DNA of 50,196 bases from an uncultured Alistipes sp. (GCA_947623965.1 CANQIF010000014.1:1-50196), one strand, 5' to 3'. Shown: positions 27,016 to 35,754, counted from the stretch's first letter. A program made the numbers and translations. Notes: a model not told the origin generated them from the letters alone.

Positions 27016-29472
27016 ATGGCGGAGAAGCGACTGTACATCACCCGCGGCGAGGGCGAGGACCTCTACACGGAACTGCAACGCAGGACCCGGGCCGAACTGC
27101 AGCGGCTCTCGGGCGAGGTGTGGACCGACTTCAACCCGGGCGATCCGGGCGTGACCGTCGCCGAAGCGGCTGACTACGCCCTGACCGAGATCGACTACAA
27201 GTTCGGCTTCCCGATCGCGGATTATCCGGCCGGGAAAGAGGGGTCGTGGCGGGCGGAGCGCTTCGGGCTCTTTCCGCCCGGGGCGGTCTACCCCACCGCC
27301 CCCGTGACGGCGGAGGACTACCGCCGGGCGATCCTGGCCCGCTTTCCCCAGGTCGAGCAGGTCCGGGTGGAGAGCGATGCCCGGATGCGCCGGTACGACT
27401 TCCGGTTGAGGCTCGCCCCCTTCCCGGCGGACGCGCAGGCGGTCTGCGGGCGGGTGATCAGCTTCCTCGAGCAGCATCGCAACCTCTGCGAGCGGATCGG
27501 AACGGTCCGCATCGAGCGGTGCGAGGCGCTCTGTTTCGAGGCCGATTTGGAGATGGAGCCCGGCTGCGACGCCACCGACCTGCTGGTCGAAATCTACCGG
27601 ACGATCCAGCACTACCTCGCCGGTTCGGCGAAGCTCTGCCGGGCGGAGCGCGCGGGGAGCCTCCCGATGCGGCCGGAGGAGTGGTACGAAGGCCCCGTGC
27701 AGGAGGTGCGGGTCGAGCTGCCCGAGCAGCGCGACACGCAGGAGGAGCTCTACTGGAAGCTGCGGCGGCTTCCGGGCGTCGTCTCGTTCCGGAGCTGCCG
27801 TTTTACGGACCGGAGCGGAAAGACCGTCCGCGATTTCCGGGCCGGCTATGCGCTGCAGATTCCCGAGACCTTCCGGCAGATCACCGTCCGGATCGGTGAA
27901 GAGAGGGCCGAGCCCGATGTGCGGCTCTTCCGCGAGCGGCTGCGGGCGGAGACCTTCCTGCGCAGCACCTTCCGGCTGCGCAGCCTGATGCGGGAGCGGG
28001 AAAAGGCGGAAGAAACGGGCGAAACGGTCGGGGAGGCCGGCACCGTCGGACCGGGCAGCATGGGCGGATCGGCCGGCCGCCGGGCTGCGGCCGGCACGGC
28101 ATATCCCGGCCGGTGCCGGAATTTCAGCGACCACATGCCCCTTGCCGACGATCTCCCCGCCTGCTACGCGACCTCCGAACGGGACTTTCTGCGGGACACG
28201 CCGGCCGCGGAGCGGGCGCGCATCCGCAATTTCGGCAACTACTTGAAACTCTTCGATCTGGTGCTGCAGCGGGGCTTGCGGGAGCTGGACGCCTTGAAGG
28301 AGGTGCTCGCCATCGAGGAGACGGAGGCCGAGCCCGCCCGGACGGCGACCCTGCCGGCCGGGGTGCTCCTGCTGCGCAAGACGAACGACCGATTCCGCCC
28401 GGTCGCGGCCCTGCGGAACCGGTACATGGATTTTCTCGACGACCTCTACGGCACGGAGAGCGACCCCGCCCGGCTGCGCGAGTTCGACTGGTACGGCGGA
28501 ACGGAGGAGGCGCGTCTGCGCCGCCGGATGCGTTTTTTGCGCGAGCTGCCCCGGCTGGTCCGGGAGCGCGCCGTCTCGTTCGACCGGAACGGAGCTTTCG
28601 GCGGACGGAATGTTCCCGTCGTGAAACGGATCCTCTCCCTGCTGCTGGATTTCAACGGGGAGGAGGCGATCGCCGTCGGCAACATCCTGCCCGCACACCG
28701 CCTGCGGCTGACGGAGGTGGAGCACGGCCGCGAGCGGTCGGGGGCGCCGGCGGATGCGCGGATGATCGAGGACGCGTTCTTCGCGCCCGGGGCCGTGGAG
28801 GCGGTCGCGGAGGACGAACCTCCCCGGACGAACCGCGAGCGGCTCGTCCGCGTCGAGGAGCTGCGGCGCGATCTGCCCATTTTCCGGTCGAACCGGATCG
28901 ACGGCACCCTCTTTCGCGAGGGGATTCAGCTGAGCCGCTACAACCTCGTGAGGCTGAACGAACGGGAGTGGCTGCTGGTCTTCCGCGGCCGTGAGATGCG
29001 CTGCCGGCTGAACCTCGGGCGGTCAGAGAACCGGGAGCTCCTCGGCCGGCTGGCCAACACGCTGAGCCGCTACCTGCGCGACCTGAACCGCCGCTGCGAG
29101 GCGGTCTACGTCGTGGAAAAGGGGTTCTGCGGCGATGCGGGCTCCGACACGGTGCTGCTCGTCTTCACGGGGTGGACGGCGCGGACCCGCTCGACGCGCT
29201 TCCGCGAGCGCTGCAAGGAGCTGGCGCGGTCGTTCGTCCCGGCGCACCTGAAGATCGAGACCCGCTGGTTAGGGCCGCAGCGGATGCAGTATTTCGAGGC
29301 GTACCACCGCAAGTGGCGGGAATGCCTGCGGGAGGGGGCGCCCGACGAGCAGTGCGCGCTGTACCAAAGGCGGATGATGCATACGCTCGATCCCGACTGG
29401 GCCCCGGCCGGGGAGCGGCGCTGGGATGCCGGCGAAAACGGGGATGCCGGCGAAAACGGGGAGAAGGCATGA
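27016..29472 (+). CDS. eCIS second large baseplate protein (Afp12-like)
   Basis: An 818-residue baseplate wedge protein. The N terminus VWTDFNPGDPGVTVAEAADYAL at about 37-58 is the typical baseplate-J/gp47-like start, followed by FPQVEQVRVESDARMRRYDFRL. A low-complexity linker at about 331-358 (Glu, Thr, Gly, Ala) and a C-terminal tandem DAGENG repeat (DNA at 29425-29460) are likely variable in length. Its stop overlaps the start of the tape-measure gene (ATGA), so translation is coupled. Confidence 0.88.
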   Translation: MAEKRLYITRGEGEDLYTELQRRTRAELQRLSGEVWTDFNPGDPGVTVAEAADYALTEIDYKFGFPIADYPAGKEGSWRAERFGLFPPGAVYPTAPVTAEDYRRAILARFPQVEQVRVESDARMRRYDFRLRLAPFPADAQAVCGRVISFLEQHRNLCERIGTVRIERCEALCFEADLEMEPGCDATDLLVEIYRTIQHYLAGSAKLCRAERAGSLPMRPEEWYEGPVQEVRVELPEQRDTQEELYWKLRRLPGVVSFRSCRFTDRSGKTVRDFRAGYALQIPETFRQITVRIGEERAEPDVRLFRERLRAETFLRSTFRLRSLMREREKAEETGETVGEAGTVGPGSMGGSAGRRAAAGTAYPGRCRNFSDHMPLADDLPACYATSERDFLRDTPAAERARIRNFGNYLKLFDLVLQRGLRELDALKEVLAIEETEAEPARTATLPAGVLLLRKTNDRFRPVAALRNRYMDFLDDLYGTESDPARLREFDWYGGTEEARLRRRMRFLRELPRLVRERAVSFDRNGAFGGRNVPVVKRILSLLLDFNGEEAIAVGNILPAHRLRLTEVEHGRERSGAPADARMIEDAFFAPGAVEAVAEDEPPRTNRERLVRVEELRRDLPIFRSNRIDGTLFREGIQLSRYNLVRLNEREWLLVFRGREMRCRLNLGRSENRELLGRLANTLSRYLRDLNRRCEAVYVVEKGFCGDAGSDTVLLVFTGWTARTRSTRFRERCKELARSFVPAHLKIETRWLGPQRMQYFEAYHRKWRECLREGAPDEQCALYQRRMMHTLDPDWAPAGERRWDAGENGDAGENGEKA

Positions 29473-32105
29473 TTTTGATCGAAAAGCTCTCGTTCCGTTT
29501 CCGGACGGAGGACGAACCCTTCGCCCGGGAGCTGTACGCCGACTGGGACCGATTCTGCCGGCGGTGCGTCGTCGATGAGCTCGACGCTTTCTTCTCCCGG
29601 TACGACGATCTGGAGCACTGCATCGGGATCGACCGGCTGGAGCTGGAGTTGGGCGGCATTCCCGAGAACGTGTTTTACGAGGCCTTCCCCGTCCGCCTGC
29701 GGGAGGCCTTGGAGCGGACAGTCCGCCGACCCCTGCACGCCCTTTCGGAGCGCACCGGCCCTTCGGTCCGGCCTTGTTTCCCGGTCTGCGCGGGTGCCCC
29801 GGAGCTGCCCCGCTCTGCGGACCTGTCCGGCGGCATGAGCCGGCCTTGCGACCCGGAGCCGCTCTGCGTGTCGGCATCCGCGCGGGAGAGGCGCTTCGAG
29901 AACCTGCTGCACTATTTGGAGTACGGTTTCTGCCTTCCGGAATGGGAGGGGCTCGGCTTCGATCCGGAGGAGGAGCTGGCACGCCTGGAGGGCCGAAAGG
30001 CGTTCGAACGACTGCTGGGACCGATCGTCCGCAATCCGAACGCCTTGGAGCGGCTCTTCATCCGGGCGCGCGAAGGGCTGCTGACGGAGCAGCTCGCCGT
30101 GCTGCTCTCCTCCTCCCTCTCCGGGCAGGCCGGGAAGCGCCAGTTCCTGGCGGCCGTGCTGGAGCGACGACCCGGGGCCCTGCTCCGCTTCATCCATGGG
30201 ACGAAGGAGGAGGGCGCGCTGGAATCGTTGGCGGCGCTGCTGGAGGATGCCGCGATCCGTCGGGTCATGACGGCCGAGACCGAGCTCCATGCGGAGATCG
30301 GCCTGCCGGAATACTGGTACCGGCTCTACGGATGGCTGCTGGCCTACTACCCGTTCAACGGCGTGCCCATGTTCGGGGACAAGCCGCACTTCCGGCTCCA
30401 CCTGAACCGCAGCCTGCTGGCATTCATCCGCCGGCGCTCCTATCCCTCCTACCTTTCCCGGGCGGAGTTGACGGAGCGGTTTCTGGTCGAGGTGTTCGGC
30501 GCCGAACACACGCCGACGGTTCTGACCGTCATCTACCGGAACCAGCGGCTCAATCCGGACGGGACGCCCGCCTCGGGCGACGACCATGTCCGGGAATTGT
30601 ACGACCTGCTGCTCCGATTGTCGCTGCTGCAGCGGACGCCGGCGGCTGCTGCCGGCGAGCGGGAGCAGGACCCAGAAAAAAGCGGGACGGATGCCGTGGG
30701 CGGGCAGGCGGGGAAACGTGCGGCCCGAGCCGGGTCGGTTGGAAAGCGGCCGGCCGGGGCCGGATCGAAACGGGAAGATGCGGCGGTGCCCGAGCGGCTG
30801 GCCGGGGCCGGCGATCCGGTCGCCGCCTTCGCAAAGCGCCTTTCGGCCGGGATTCGGGAGGATGCGGAGGCGGAGTTGCTCGACGAACTGGTGATGCTGC
30901 TGCGCTCGCCGGAGATCGACGACACCCGCAAGTCGCACCTGCTGCGCCACTGCGCCCGCTGGCATCCGACCCTGCTTCAGAAGTGCATCCGCGCCTCGTC
31001 CGCAGCCGATGGGGACGGCGGCACAGACAGGCGCATCCCGTTCCGGCGGTGGAGCGAAGGGCTCGGCGCCGAAGGCAGTCTCGAGTTGGTCGCCGGGCTC
31101 TCCCTTTCGCTGGGCGAGCGTCTGCGCCGGACGAACGCCTTTCTGGCGGAGCGGTACGCCGTTCCGGAGGCGGCCTTGGCGGAGCTTTCGATCCGCTTTG
31201 CCGCCGAACTTTCCGTAGAGCGGTGCAGCGCGGGGGAGCTCGCCGAACTTCTTCTCCGCCGCTATGCCGTCGCAGCGGAACGGATCGCCGGGCCGGCCGA
31301 CACCCCTGCCTCCTCGACGGCAGATCGGGACAAACCGGGTCGGACGGCGGATGCCGGAAATGCCGACGGGTTGCGCCCTGCACCTCGCCCGGCCAATTCT
31401 CCGGACGATCTCCCAGCCGATTCCTCAGCCGATTCCTCAGCCGATCTCCCGGCCGATCCGGTGCCCGAACCGCGCCCGATGACGGCCCGCCCGCCCCTGC
31501 AGCAGCAGATCGCAGCCGTGCTCCAGCTCGATGGCCTCGGCGAGGAGGCGCAGCCGGCCTTTATCGACGTACAGAATGCCGGACTTTGTCTGTTGACGCT
31601 GTGGCTGCCGCAGCTCTTCGACCGGCTCGGGCTGCTTGCCGCCGGTACCGGTGGAAAAAGGGACCTGAAAGGGACCGGGGCCCGCATCCGGGCGATCTTC
31701 CTCCTTCAGCGGTTGGCGACGGACGAAAGACGGGAATACCGGGAGCAGGAGCTTGCCTTCAACCGTCTGCTCACGGGCTGCCCCTTTCAGGTGCCGCTGC
31801 CGAAAACGCTTGATCTGACCGAAAAGGAGACGCAGACGGCTGCAGCCATGCTCGCGGGGGTCAAGGCGAACTGGGACAAACTGAAAAACACCTCGGTAAA
31901 AGGATTCCAGCGCAGCTTCATCGAACGTCCGGGCCGCCTGGAGCAGCGGGAGGCGCAATGGGTGCTCTATGTCGAGGAGCGGCCGTACGATCTTCTTTTG
32001 GACGCGCTGCCGTGGTCGTACCGCCGGATCCGGCTGCCGTGGCTGAAAAAGAGCATCCAAGTGGTGTGGCGCGACAAGGAAACATACGATTTTGAAAACC
32101 GATAA
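29469..32105 (+). CDS. eCIS tape-measure protein (CIS_TMP, Afp14-like)
   Basis: An 878-residue protein of the contractile injection system tape-measure family, which sets tube length. It starts MILIEKLSFRFRTEDEPFARELYADW and carries conserved blocks DELDAFFSRYDDLEHCIGIDRLELELGGIP and, near the end, CPFQVPLPKTLDLTEKE, then WYLQREAQWVLYVEERPYDLLLDALPW-like residues. Two low-complexity linkers interrupt it: a Lys/Arg/Ala/Gly stretch at about 405-445 and a Pro/Ala/Asp/Ser stretch with SADSSADLPAD near 640-660. Such linkers may vary in length between strains and alter particle length. The start at 29469 overlaps the previous stop. Confidence 0.88.
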   Translation: MILIEKLSFRFRTEDEPFARELYADWDRFCRRCVVDELDAFFSRYDDLEHCIGIDRLELELGGIPENVFYEAFPVRLREALERTVRRPLHALSERTGPSVRPCFPVCAGAPELPRSADLSGGMSRPCDPEPLCVSASARERRFENLLHYLEYGFCLPEWEGLGFDPEEELARLEGRKAFERLLGPIVRNPNALERLFIRAREGLLTEQLAVLLSSSLSGQAGKRQFLAAVLERRPGALLRFIHGTKEEGALESLAALLEDAAIRRVMTAETELHAEIGLPEYWYRLYGWLLAYYPFNGVPMFGDKPHFRLHLNRSLLAFIRRRSYPSYLSRAELTERFLVEVFGAEHTPTVLTVIYRNQRLNPDGTPASGDDHVRELYDLLLRLSLLQRTPAAAAGEREQDPEKSGTDAVGGQAGKRAARAGSVGKRPAGAGSKREDAAVPERLAGAGDPVAAFAKRLSAGIREDAEAELLDELVMLLRSPEIDDTRKSHLLRHCARWHPTLLQKCIRASSAADGDGGTDRRIPFRRWSEGLGAEGSLELVAGLSLSLGERLRRTNAFLAERYAVPEAALAELSIRFAAELSVERCSAGELAELLLRRYAVAAERIAGPADTPASSTADRDKPGRTADAGNADGLRPAPRPANSPDDLPADSSADSSADLPADPVPEPRPMTARPPLQQQIAAVLQLDGLGEEAQPAFIDVQNAGLCLLTLWLPQLFDRLGLLAAGTGGKRDLKGTGARIRAIFLLQRLATDERREYREQELAFNRLLTGCPFQVPLPKTLDLTEKETQTAAAMLAGVKANWDKLKNTSVKGFQRSFIERPGRLEQREAQWVLYVEERPYDLLLDALPWSYRRIRLPWLKKSIQVVWRDKETYDFENR

Positions 32106-32117
32106 CTGTTTATCATC

Positions 32118-32987
32118 ATGAAAGCGGAAAAAATCGATCGAAACAAACAGCCCCGCACCCTCCAGCAGCGGCGCGGCGGCGCAGGCGCATCGGAATTTGC
32201 CGACAACCGCCCGGGCGGGATGCTGCGCCCCGGCATCGGCGCGATGCAGCGGCAGGAGGACGAGGATGAGCCCCTGCAGGGCCGATTCGGACAGTCCCTC
32301 CAGCGGGAAGAGGAGGATGAGCCGATACAGGGCCGCTCGGCGGAGCCGGTGCAGAAAAGGAACGAAACCGGAATGCCCGACAACCTGAAGGCGGGCATCG
32401 AGTATCTGTCGGGCTTCTCCATGGACGACGTGCGGGTGCACTACAACTCCGACAAGCCGGCGGCCGTGCAGGCGCTTGCCTATACGCAGGGCACGGATAT
32501 TCACGTGGCGCCGGGCGAGGAGCGGCACCTGCCGCACGAGGCTTGGCACGTGGCCCAGCAGATGGCCGGGCGCGTGGAGCCCACGACCGAGGTCGGAGGC
32601 CTGCCGGTGAACGACAGCGCGGAGCTCGAACACGAGGCCGACGTGATGGGGGCAAGGGCGATGCAATTGAAAAAGAATGCGAATACGACAAGCACTTTCG
32701 CCAACAAAGCGATACAGCGCATTTCGGAAGAAGATGCCAATCAAGCCGAATTTACAGTCCTGGACAGTGCAACAAGACATGGTTATACTCCGGAACAACT
32801 AATTACGATAATGCGACATAGATATGGTGAAATATATCCAGGAACTGAATGCAGTATGCTAATTGGGCAGGGAATAGAAGAAGGATATGGCGTTTATGGA
32901 CAAATTCTCTATCGATGCGTATTAGATGGCCGCGGCATCTATCATATAACGATATTTCATGCCCATGGGTATGGCAGAATGGGGTAA
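32118..32987 (+). CDS. DUF4157 (eCIS core domain) protein with AT-rich C-terminal toxin-like domain
   Basis: A 289-residue chimera. Residues 1-82 are a linker with repeated DEPLQGR/DEPIQGR units. Residues about 85-183 are the DUF4157 metallopeptidase-like domain: MPDNLKAGIEYLSGFSMDDV, then HEAWH at 140-144 (HExxH zinc site) and EHEAD at 171-175 (third ligand). DUF4157 marks cargo proteins of eCIS loci. From about residue 187 (DNA near 32670) composition drops to AT-rich and the sequence changes character: LDSATRHGYTPEQLITIMRH, then YGQILYRCVLDGRGIYHITIF. This layout vaguely resembles DUF4258/BrnT-like RNase-fold toxins, a weak guess. Most likely a secreted polymorphic toxin whose tail was swapped in by transfer. 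No immunity gene follows. Confidence 0.8.
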   Translation: MKAEKIDRNKQPRTLQQRRGGAGASEFADNRPGGMLRPGIGAMQRQEDEDEPLQGRFGQSLQREEEDEPIQGRSAEPVQKRNETGMPDNLKAGIEYLSGFSMDDVRVHYNSDKPAAVQALAYTQGTDIHVAPGEERHLPHEAWHVAQQMAGRVEPTTEVGGLPVNDSAELEHEADVMGARAMQLKKNANTTSTFANKAIQRISEEDANQAEFTVLDSATRHGYTPEQLITIMRHRYGEIYPGTECSMLIGQGIEEGYGVYGQILYRCVLDGRGIYHITIFHAHGYGRMG

Positions 32988-32998
32988 TACCGATATTT

Positions 32999-34279
32999 AT
33001 GCGAGAACATATAATGTGGTTCAACCGGGTGCTGACCACCGCCATTCAGCTCTATTTCAGGCAGGAATGCGAGTATGCGTCGATCGAAGCGGTCGCGCCG
33101 CCCGCCGACGGCTGGTTGGAGGAGGTCACGGGCGAACCCGGGATTTCCTTCGCCGAACGGGTCGTCGTCCTGCTCGCGCTGATGCCCCACATCAGCCCGC
33201 AGACGCTCGACATCCTCTTCGTCCAGAACAAGAACTTCGACCGTCCCTACACCGAGTTCGGCGGTTGGAAAGGGCTGTCGCACGGCGGGTTTCTGCCTAC
33301 GGGCGAGACGGCCTCGTTCCTCCTGGCCGGCGGGAACCCCGAGAAGCGGAAGGCGGTCGTCCGCCTCTTCGGAAAGGAGCACTGGTTCCATACGCGGAAC
33401 ATCCTGCAGTTGGAGGGGGCCGCCGAGGGGGAGCCTTTTTTGAGCGGACAGCTCCGCGCCTCGGACGAGTTCTTGAGCCGCGTGCTGCTCGACCGGGAGT
33501 ACGAACCGGACTACAGCTCCGGCTTTCCCGCCCGCCGCATCGTCACCGCACTCGACTGGGAGGAGCTGCTGCTGGATTGCGACACGCTGGAGGCGCTCGA
33601 AGAGATCAACGCCTGGATGGCCCACCGGCACACCATTCTGGAGGAGTGGGGGCTGAGTCGCTTCCTCAAGGCGGGCTACCGGGCGCTGTTCTACGGTCCA
33701 TCGGGAACGGGCAAGACCCTTGCGGCGACCCTGCTCGGCAAGAAGAACGGCATGGATGTGTACCGCGTGGACCTTTCGATGATCGTCTCGAAATACATCG
33801 GTGAGACGGAAAAGAACCTCGCCCGCGTGTTCGACCGGGCGGAGCACCGCAACTGGATCCTCTTTTTCGACGAGGCGGACGCCCTCTTCGGCAAACGGAC
33901 TTCGGCCCAAACCTCCAACGACCGCCACGCCAACCAGGAGGTGGCCTACCTGCTCCAGCGCATCGAGGATTTCCCCGGCACGGTTATTCTCGCCACGAAC
34001 CTGAAGTCCAACATCGACGAGGCCTTCACCCGCCGCTTCCAGTCCATCGTCTACTTCCCGATGCCCGATGCGGAGCTTCGCGCCGCCCTGTGGCGCAGCA
34101 TGCTGCCCGAGCGGTGGCTCGGCGATGATGCCGAGGAGCTCATCGCCTTGGCGGCCGAGGCGGAGCTCTCGGGCGGCTCGATCGCCAATGCGGTCCGGAG
34201 GTGCGCGATCGGAATGATCGGGCGGCAGCGTTTGAGCCGCGCTTTGCTGCGAAAGAGCCTCGACCTCCGGAACCGCTGA
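32999..34279 (+). CDS. eCIS AAA+ ATPase (Afp15/Pvc15-like)
   Basis: A 426-residue AAA+ ATPase that in Afp/PVC systems helps load cargo or assemble the particle. Walker A GPSGTGKT at about 232-239, Walker B ILFFDEADALFG at about 290-301, sensor TNLKSNIDEAFTRRF. The N-terminal domain (VLTTAIQLYFRQECEYASI) is typical of the eCIS type. Start is uncertain: ATG 32999 (11 bases after the previous stop) or ATG 33014 (MWFNRVL...); longer extensions overlap the DUF4157 gene. The codons before about 33060 are AT-rich like the upstream toxin tail, so the original 5' end may have been replaced during toxin exchange. It is the last gene of the locus. Confidence 0.92.
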   Translation: MREHIMWFNRVLTTAIQLYFRQECEYASIEAVAPPADGWLEEVTGEPGISFAERVVVLLALMPHISPQTLDILFVQNKNFDRPYTEFGGWKGLSHGGFLPTGETASFLLAGGNPEKRKAVVRLFGKEHWFHTRNILQLEGAAEGEPFLSGQLRASDEFLSRVLLDREYEPDYSSGFPARRIVTALDWEELLLDCDTLEALEEINAWMAHRHTILEEWGLSRFLKAGYRALFYGPSGTGKTLAATLLGKKNGMDVYRVDLSMIVSKYIGETEKNLARVFDRAEHRNWILFFDEADALFGKRTSAQTSNDRHANQEVAYLLQRIEDFPGTVILATNLKSNIDEAFTRRFQSIVYFPMPDAELRAALWRSMLPERWLGDDAEELIALAAEAELSGGSIANAVRRCAIGMIGRQRLSRALLRKSLDLRNR

Positions 34280-34282
34280 CCG

Positions 34283-34620
34283 GGGGGCTGCGGCGGCCCG
34301 CAGCGCCCTTTCGGGCGTAATTCGTCAAGCCTGCAGTTGTCGATTATCGTTGCGGTGCTTCAGGCAAAATCGGTCCGTCAGGACCGGCAGCCCGCAGTTG
34401 CCCCCGGGCGGAGGGCTGCTCCTTTGCGTCGCTGGCGGTCTTCGCAGGCTGCAGCCCGCAGAAGTTGGTGGTGGAGAAAATGCCCGCCGGCAAGATCGGT
34501 CGCTGTGCGACCGGCAGCCCGCAGCCGCCCCCGGGCGGAGGGCTGCTCCTTTGCGTCGCTGGCCCGTCCGCTCGGCTGCGGGCTCGCCTCGGACGGAAAT
34601 CGGTGCCGCGGGCATTGATT
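34283..34620. repeat. GC-rich intergenic repeat block IV
   Basis: Begins with a hairpin-prone module (GCTGCGG/CCGCAGC at 34287-34304, then CGCCC/GGGCG) directly after the eCIS ATPase stop. Two 33-base cores follow at 34387-34419 and 34514-34546, 127 bases apart, with similar flanks including CAGGCTGCAGCCC. The hairpins may also stop the eCIS transcript. No gene seen. Confidence 0.7.
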
Positions 34621-34654
34621 CCTTATTACCTTCCCAGCAAAATTGCAAACAAGT

Positions 34655-34845
34655 TTGCATTTTACCCTCGGCCTTTCGTATTTCGGTTGCGCCGAAGATA
34701 CTCCGCCTTGTCTCAGCCATGCACGAATAAATTAGGTATTGTTGAGATTTTTCGTATCTTTGGCTTCGTCTTAGATACTGTGTCTCGGCAATGCTCAAAT
34801 AAATTTGCTTTTGCCAAGACTTATTCGTATCTTCGTAAGTCGAAA
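34655..34845. repeat. Promoter-like repeat units, second array
   Basis: Diverged, inverted copies of the 73-74 bp unit: GCGCCGAAGATACTCCG, CACGAATAAATTAGGTATTG, TTCGTATCTTTGGCTTCG, GTCTCGGCAATGCTCAAATAAATTTGC. The + strand carries a TATCTTTG -7 box at 34755-34762 and a TATCTTCG box at 34829-34836. Confidence 0.6.
34805..34836 (+). promoter_or_regulatory. Promoter-like boxes facing the region 34.85-35.7 kb
   Basis: -33 TTTG at 34805-34808 and -7 TATCTTCG (one mismatch to TAnnTTTG) at 34829-34836, 20 bases apart. A transcript from about 34843 would cross the non-coding stretch before the membrane protein gene. Confidence 0.4.
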
Positions 34846-34976
34846 ACCCTTAATCCGAGCCGCCTATGAAGCATTGACGATCCGTTTACCGCTTATCCCG
34901 GAAAGGATATTTCCAGTGCCGTCCCCGCACGAAAAGCGCCGGCACGAACATATAAAAAGCGCATCGGCTTTTTTTC
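34843..34976 (+). ncRNA. Candidate small RNA or leader
   Basis: Between the promoter above and a run of T at 34968-34975 the sequence can fold: GTGCCG (34916-34921) with CGGCAC (34940-34945), and AAAAAGC with GCTTTTT just before the T-run. No ORF of note. I do not recognise an RNA family; it could be a leader of the downstream gene. Confidence 0.25.
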
Positions 34977-35092
34977 TTGCCTCTGAAACTTGGACACTTT
35001 TGGAATCAACGGGAATTAAAGTTGGTGCTCGCGCTGTTTTCGGCGCGGGCATCTCTTATATCTTGTTGATTAGGCAGTCCAAGGCCTCGGAG

Positions 35093-35123
35093 GCGGATAA
35101 ACGGAGTTTGTCCGCGTTTTTTA
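35093..35123 (+). terminator. Intrinsic terminator before the frameshifted membrane gene
   Basis: GCGGATAAA pairs with TTTGTCCGC (9 bp, one G-T pair), loop CGGAG, then GTTTTTT. It ends about 35 bases before the ATG at 35158, so it would stop transcription coming from the left. The stretch 34977-35092 shows nothing else. Confidence 0.6.
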
Positions 35124-35157
35124 TTTCATTCTATGAACCCGTAAATGATTCGAAACC

Positions 35158-35734
35158 ATGAAAAAAATTCAAGTTGCTGGCCTTCGTTTACAATGGACTG
35201 AACGAGTTGGATGCCAAATTCTTCCGGAAAGAGCACCCGGACTATCGATCGAAATTCAGTCTGCATCTCCTTGCGATAACGCTGCTCTGGATTATTTACA
35301 TAGCCGTCTCGATCGTGTCGATTCGCAAGACGCATACGAACGGCTTCTCCCTCTACTTTCAGATAGCGATCTTGATGTACTGCGTCGTTTTTCTGAAACG
35401 TCAACTCCCCTTGCTGTCCGGCGTCGGCCGCAAGATCGGGTATGGGCTCTTTACGCTGTTTTTCCTCGTATTGATCGGCCCGCTGCTTTTCCCCTTGCTT
35501 CTTGCCGTGATTCTGCTGGCGGTCGCTGTCCAGATCGCCTTGCTGCTTTTGACCGTCGCCGTATGGGTCATCGACCTGTTCCATTCGGGGTCGGGCGGCA
35601 AACGCTTCAAACTCGACAACGGCGACACGGTGACCGAAAAGGCCGGACTTTTCGGCGAGAAGTCTTACGAGGGCGAGAGCGGAAAATCCTATGCGACGAA
35701 CGACCGCGGTGAAACGTTCCGCGAAAAGGAGTGA
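35158..35734 (+). pseudogene. Membrane protein gene out of frame at an A7 run after the start codon
   Basis: The protein-like frame (35174-35734) has several membrane segments (LHLLAITLLWIIYIAVSIVSI, FQIAILMYCVVFL, LFTLFFLVLIGPLLFPLLLAVILLAVAVQIALLLL region) and a polar C-terminal tail with DNGDTVTEKAGLFGEKSYEGE. Its only in-frame start is TTG 35174. The natural ATG at 35158 is in another frame because 7 A follow it; with 6 A it would read MKKFKLLAFVYNGLNELD and join the conserved part without loss. So the gene is frameshifted by one base, is phase-variable, or contains a homopolymer sequencing error. Family unknown; function unknown. Confidence 0.7.
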
Positions 35735-35754
35735 CACGGACGAATTTCACATGA

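Noticed and set aside
14646..34279. Prophage or type VI secretion system
   Set aside because: No capsid, portal, terminase or lysis genes, and no TssJLM membrane complex; DUF4255, DUF4157, the AAA+ ATPase and the tape-measure family fit an eCIS.
34805..35161. 118-codon + strand ORF before the frameshifted membrane gene
   Set aside because: It crosses a terminator and repeat-derived promoter sequence and shows no coherent hydrophobic or domain pattern.
35158..35712. 184-codon ORF from ATG 35158 read as a gene
   Set aside because: After the first codons it is an Arg-rich shadow of the membrane-protein frame; the protein-like frame is the one reached if one A is removed.
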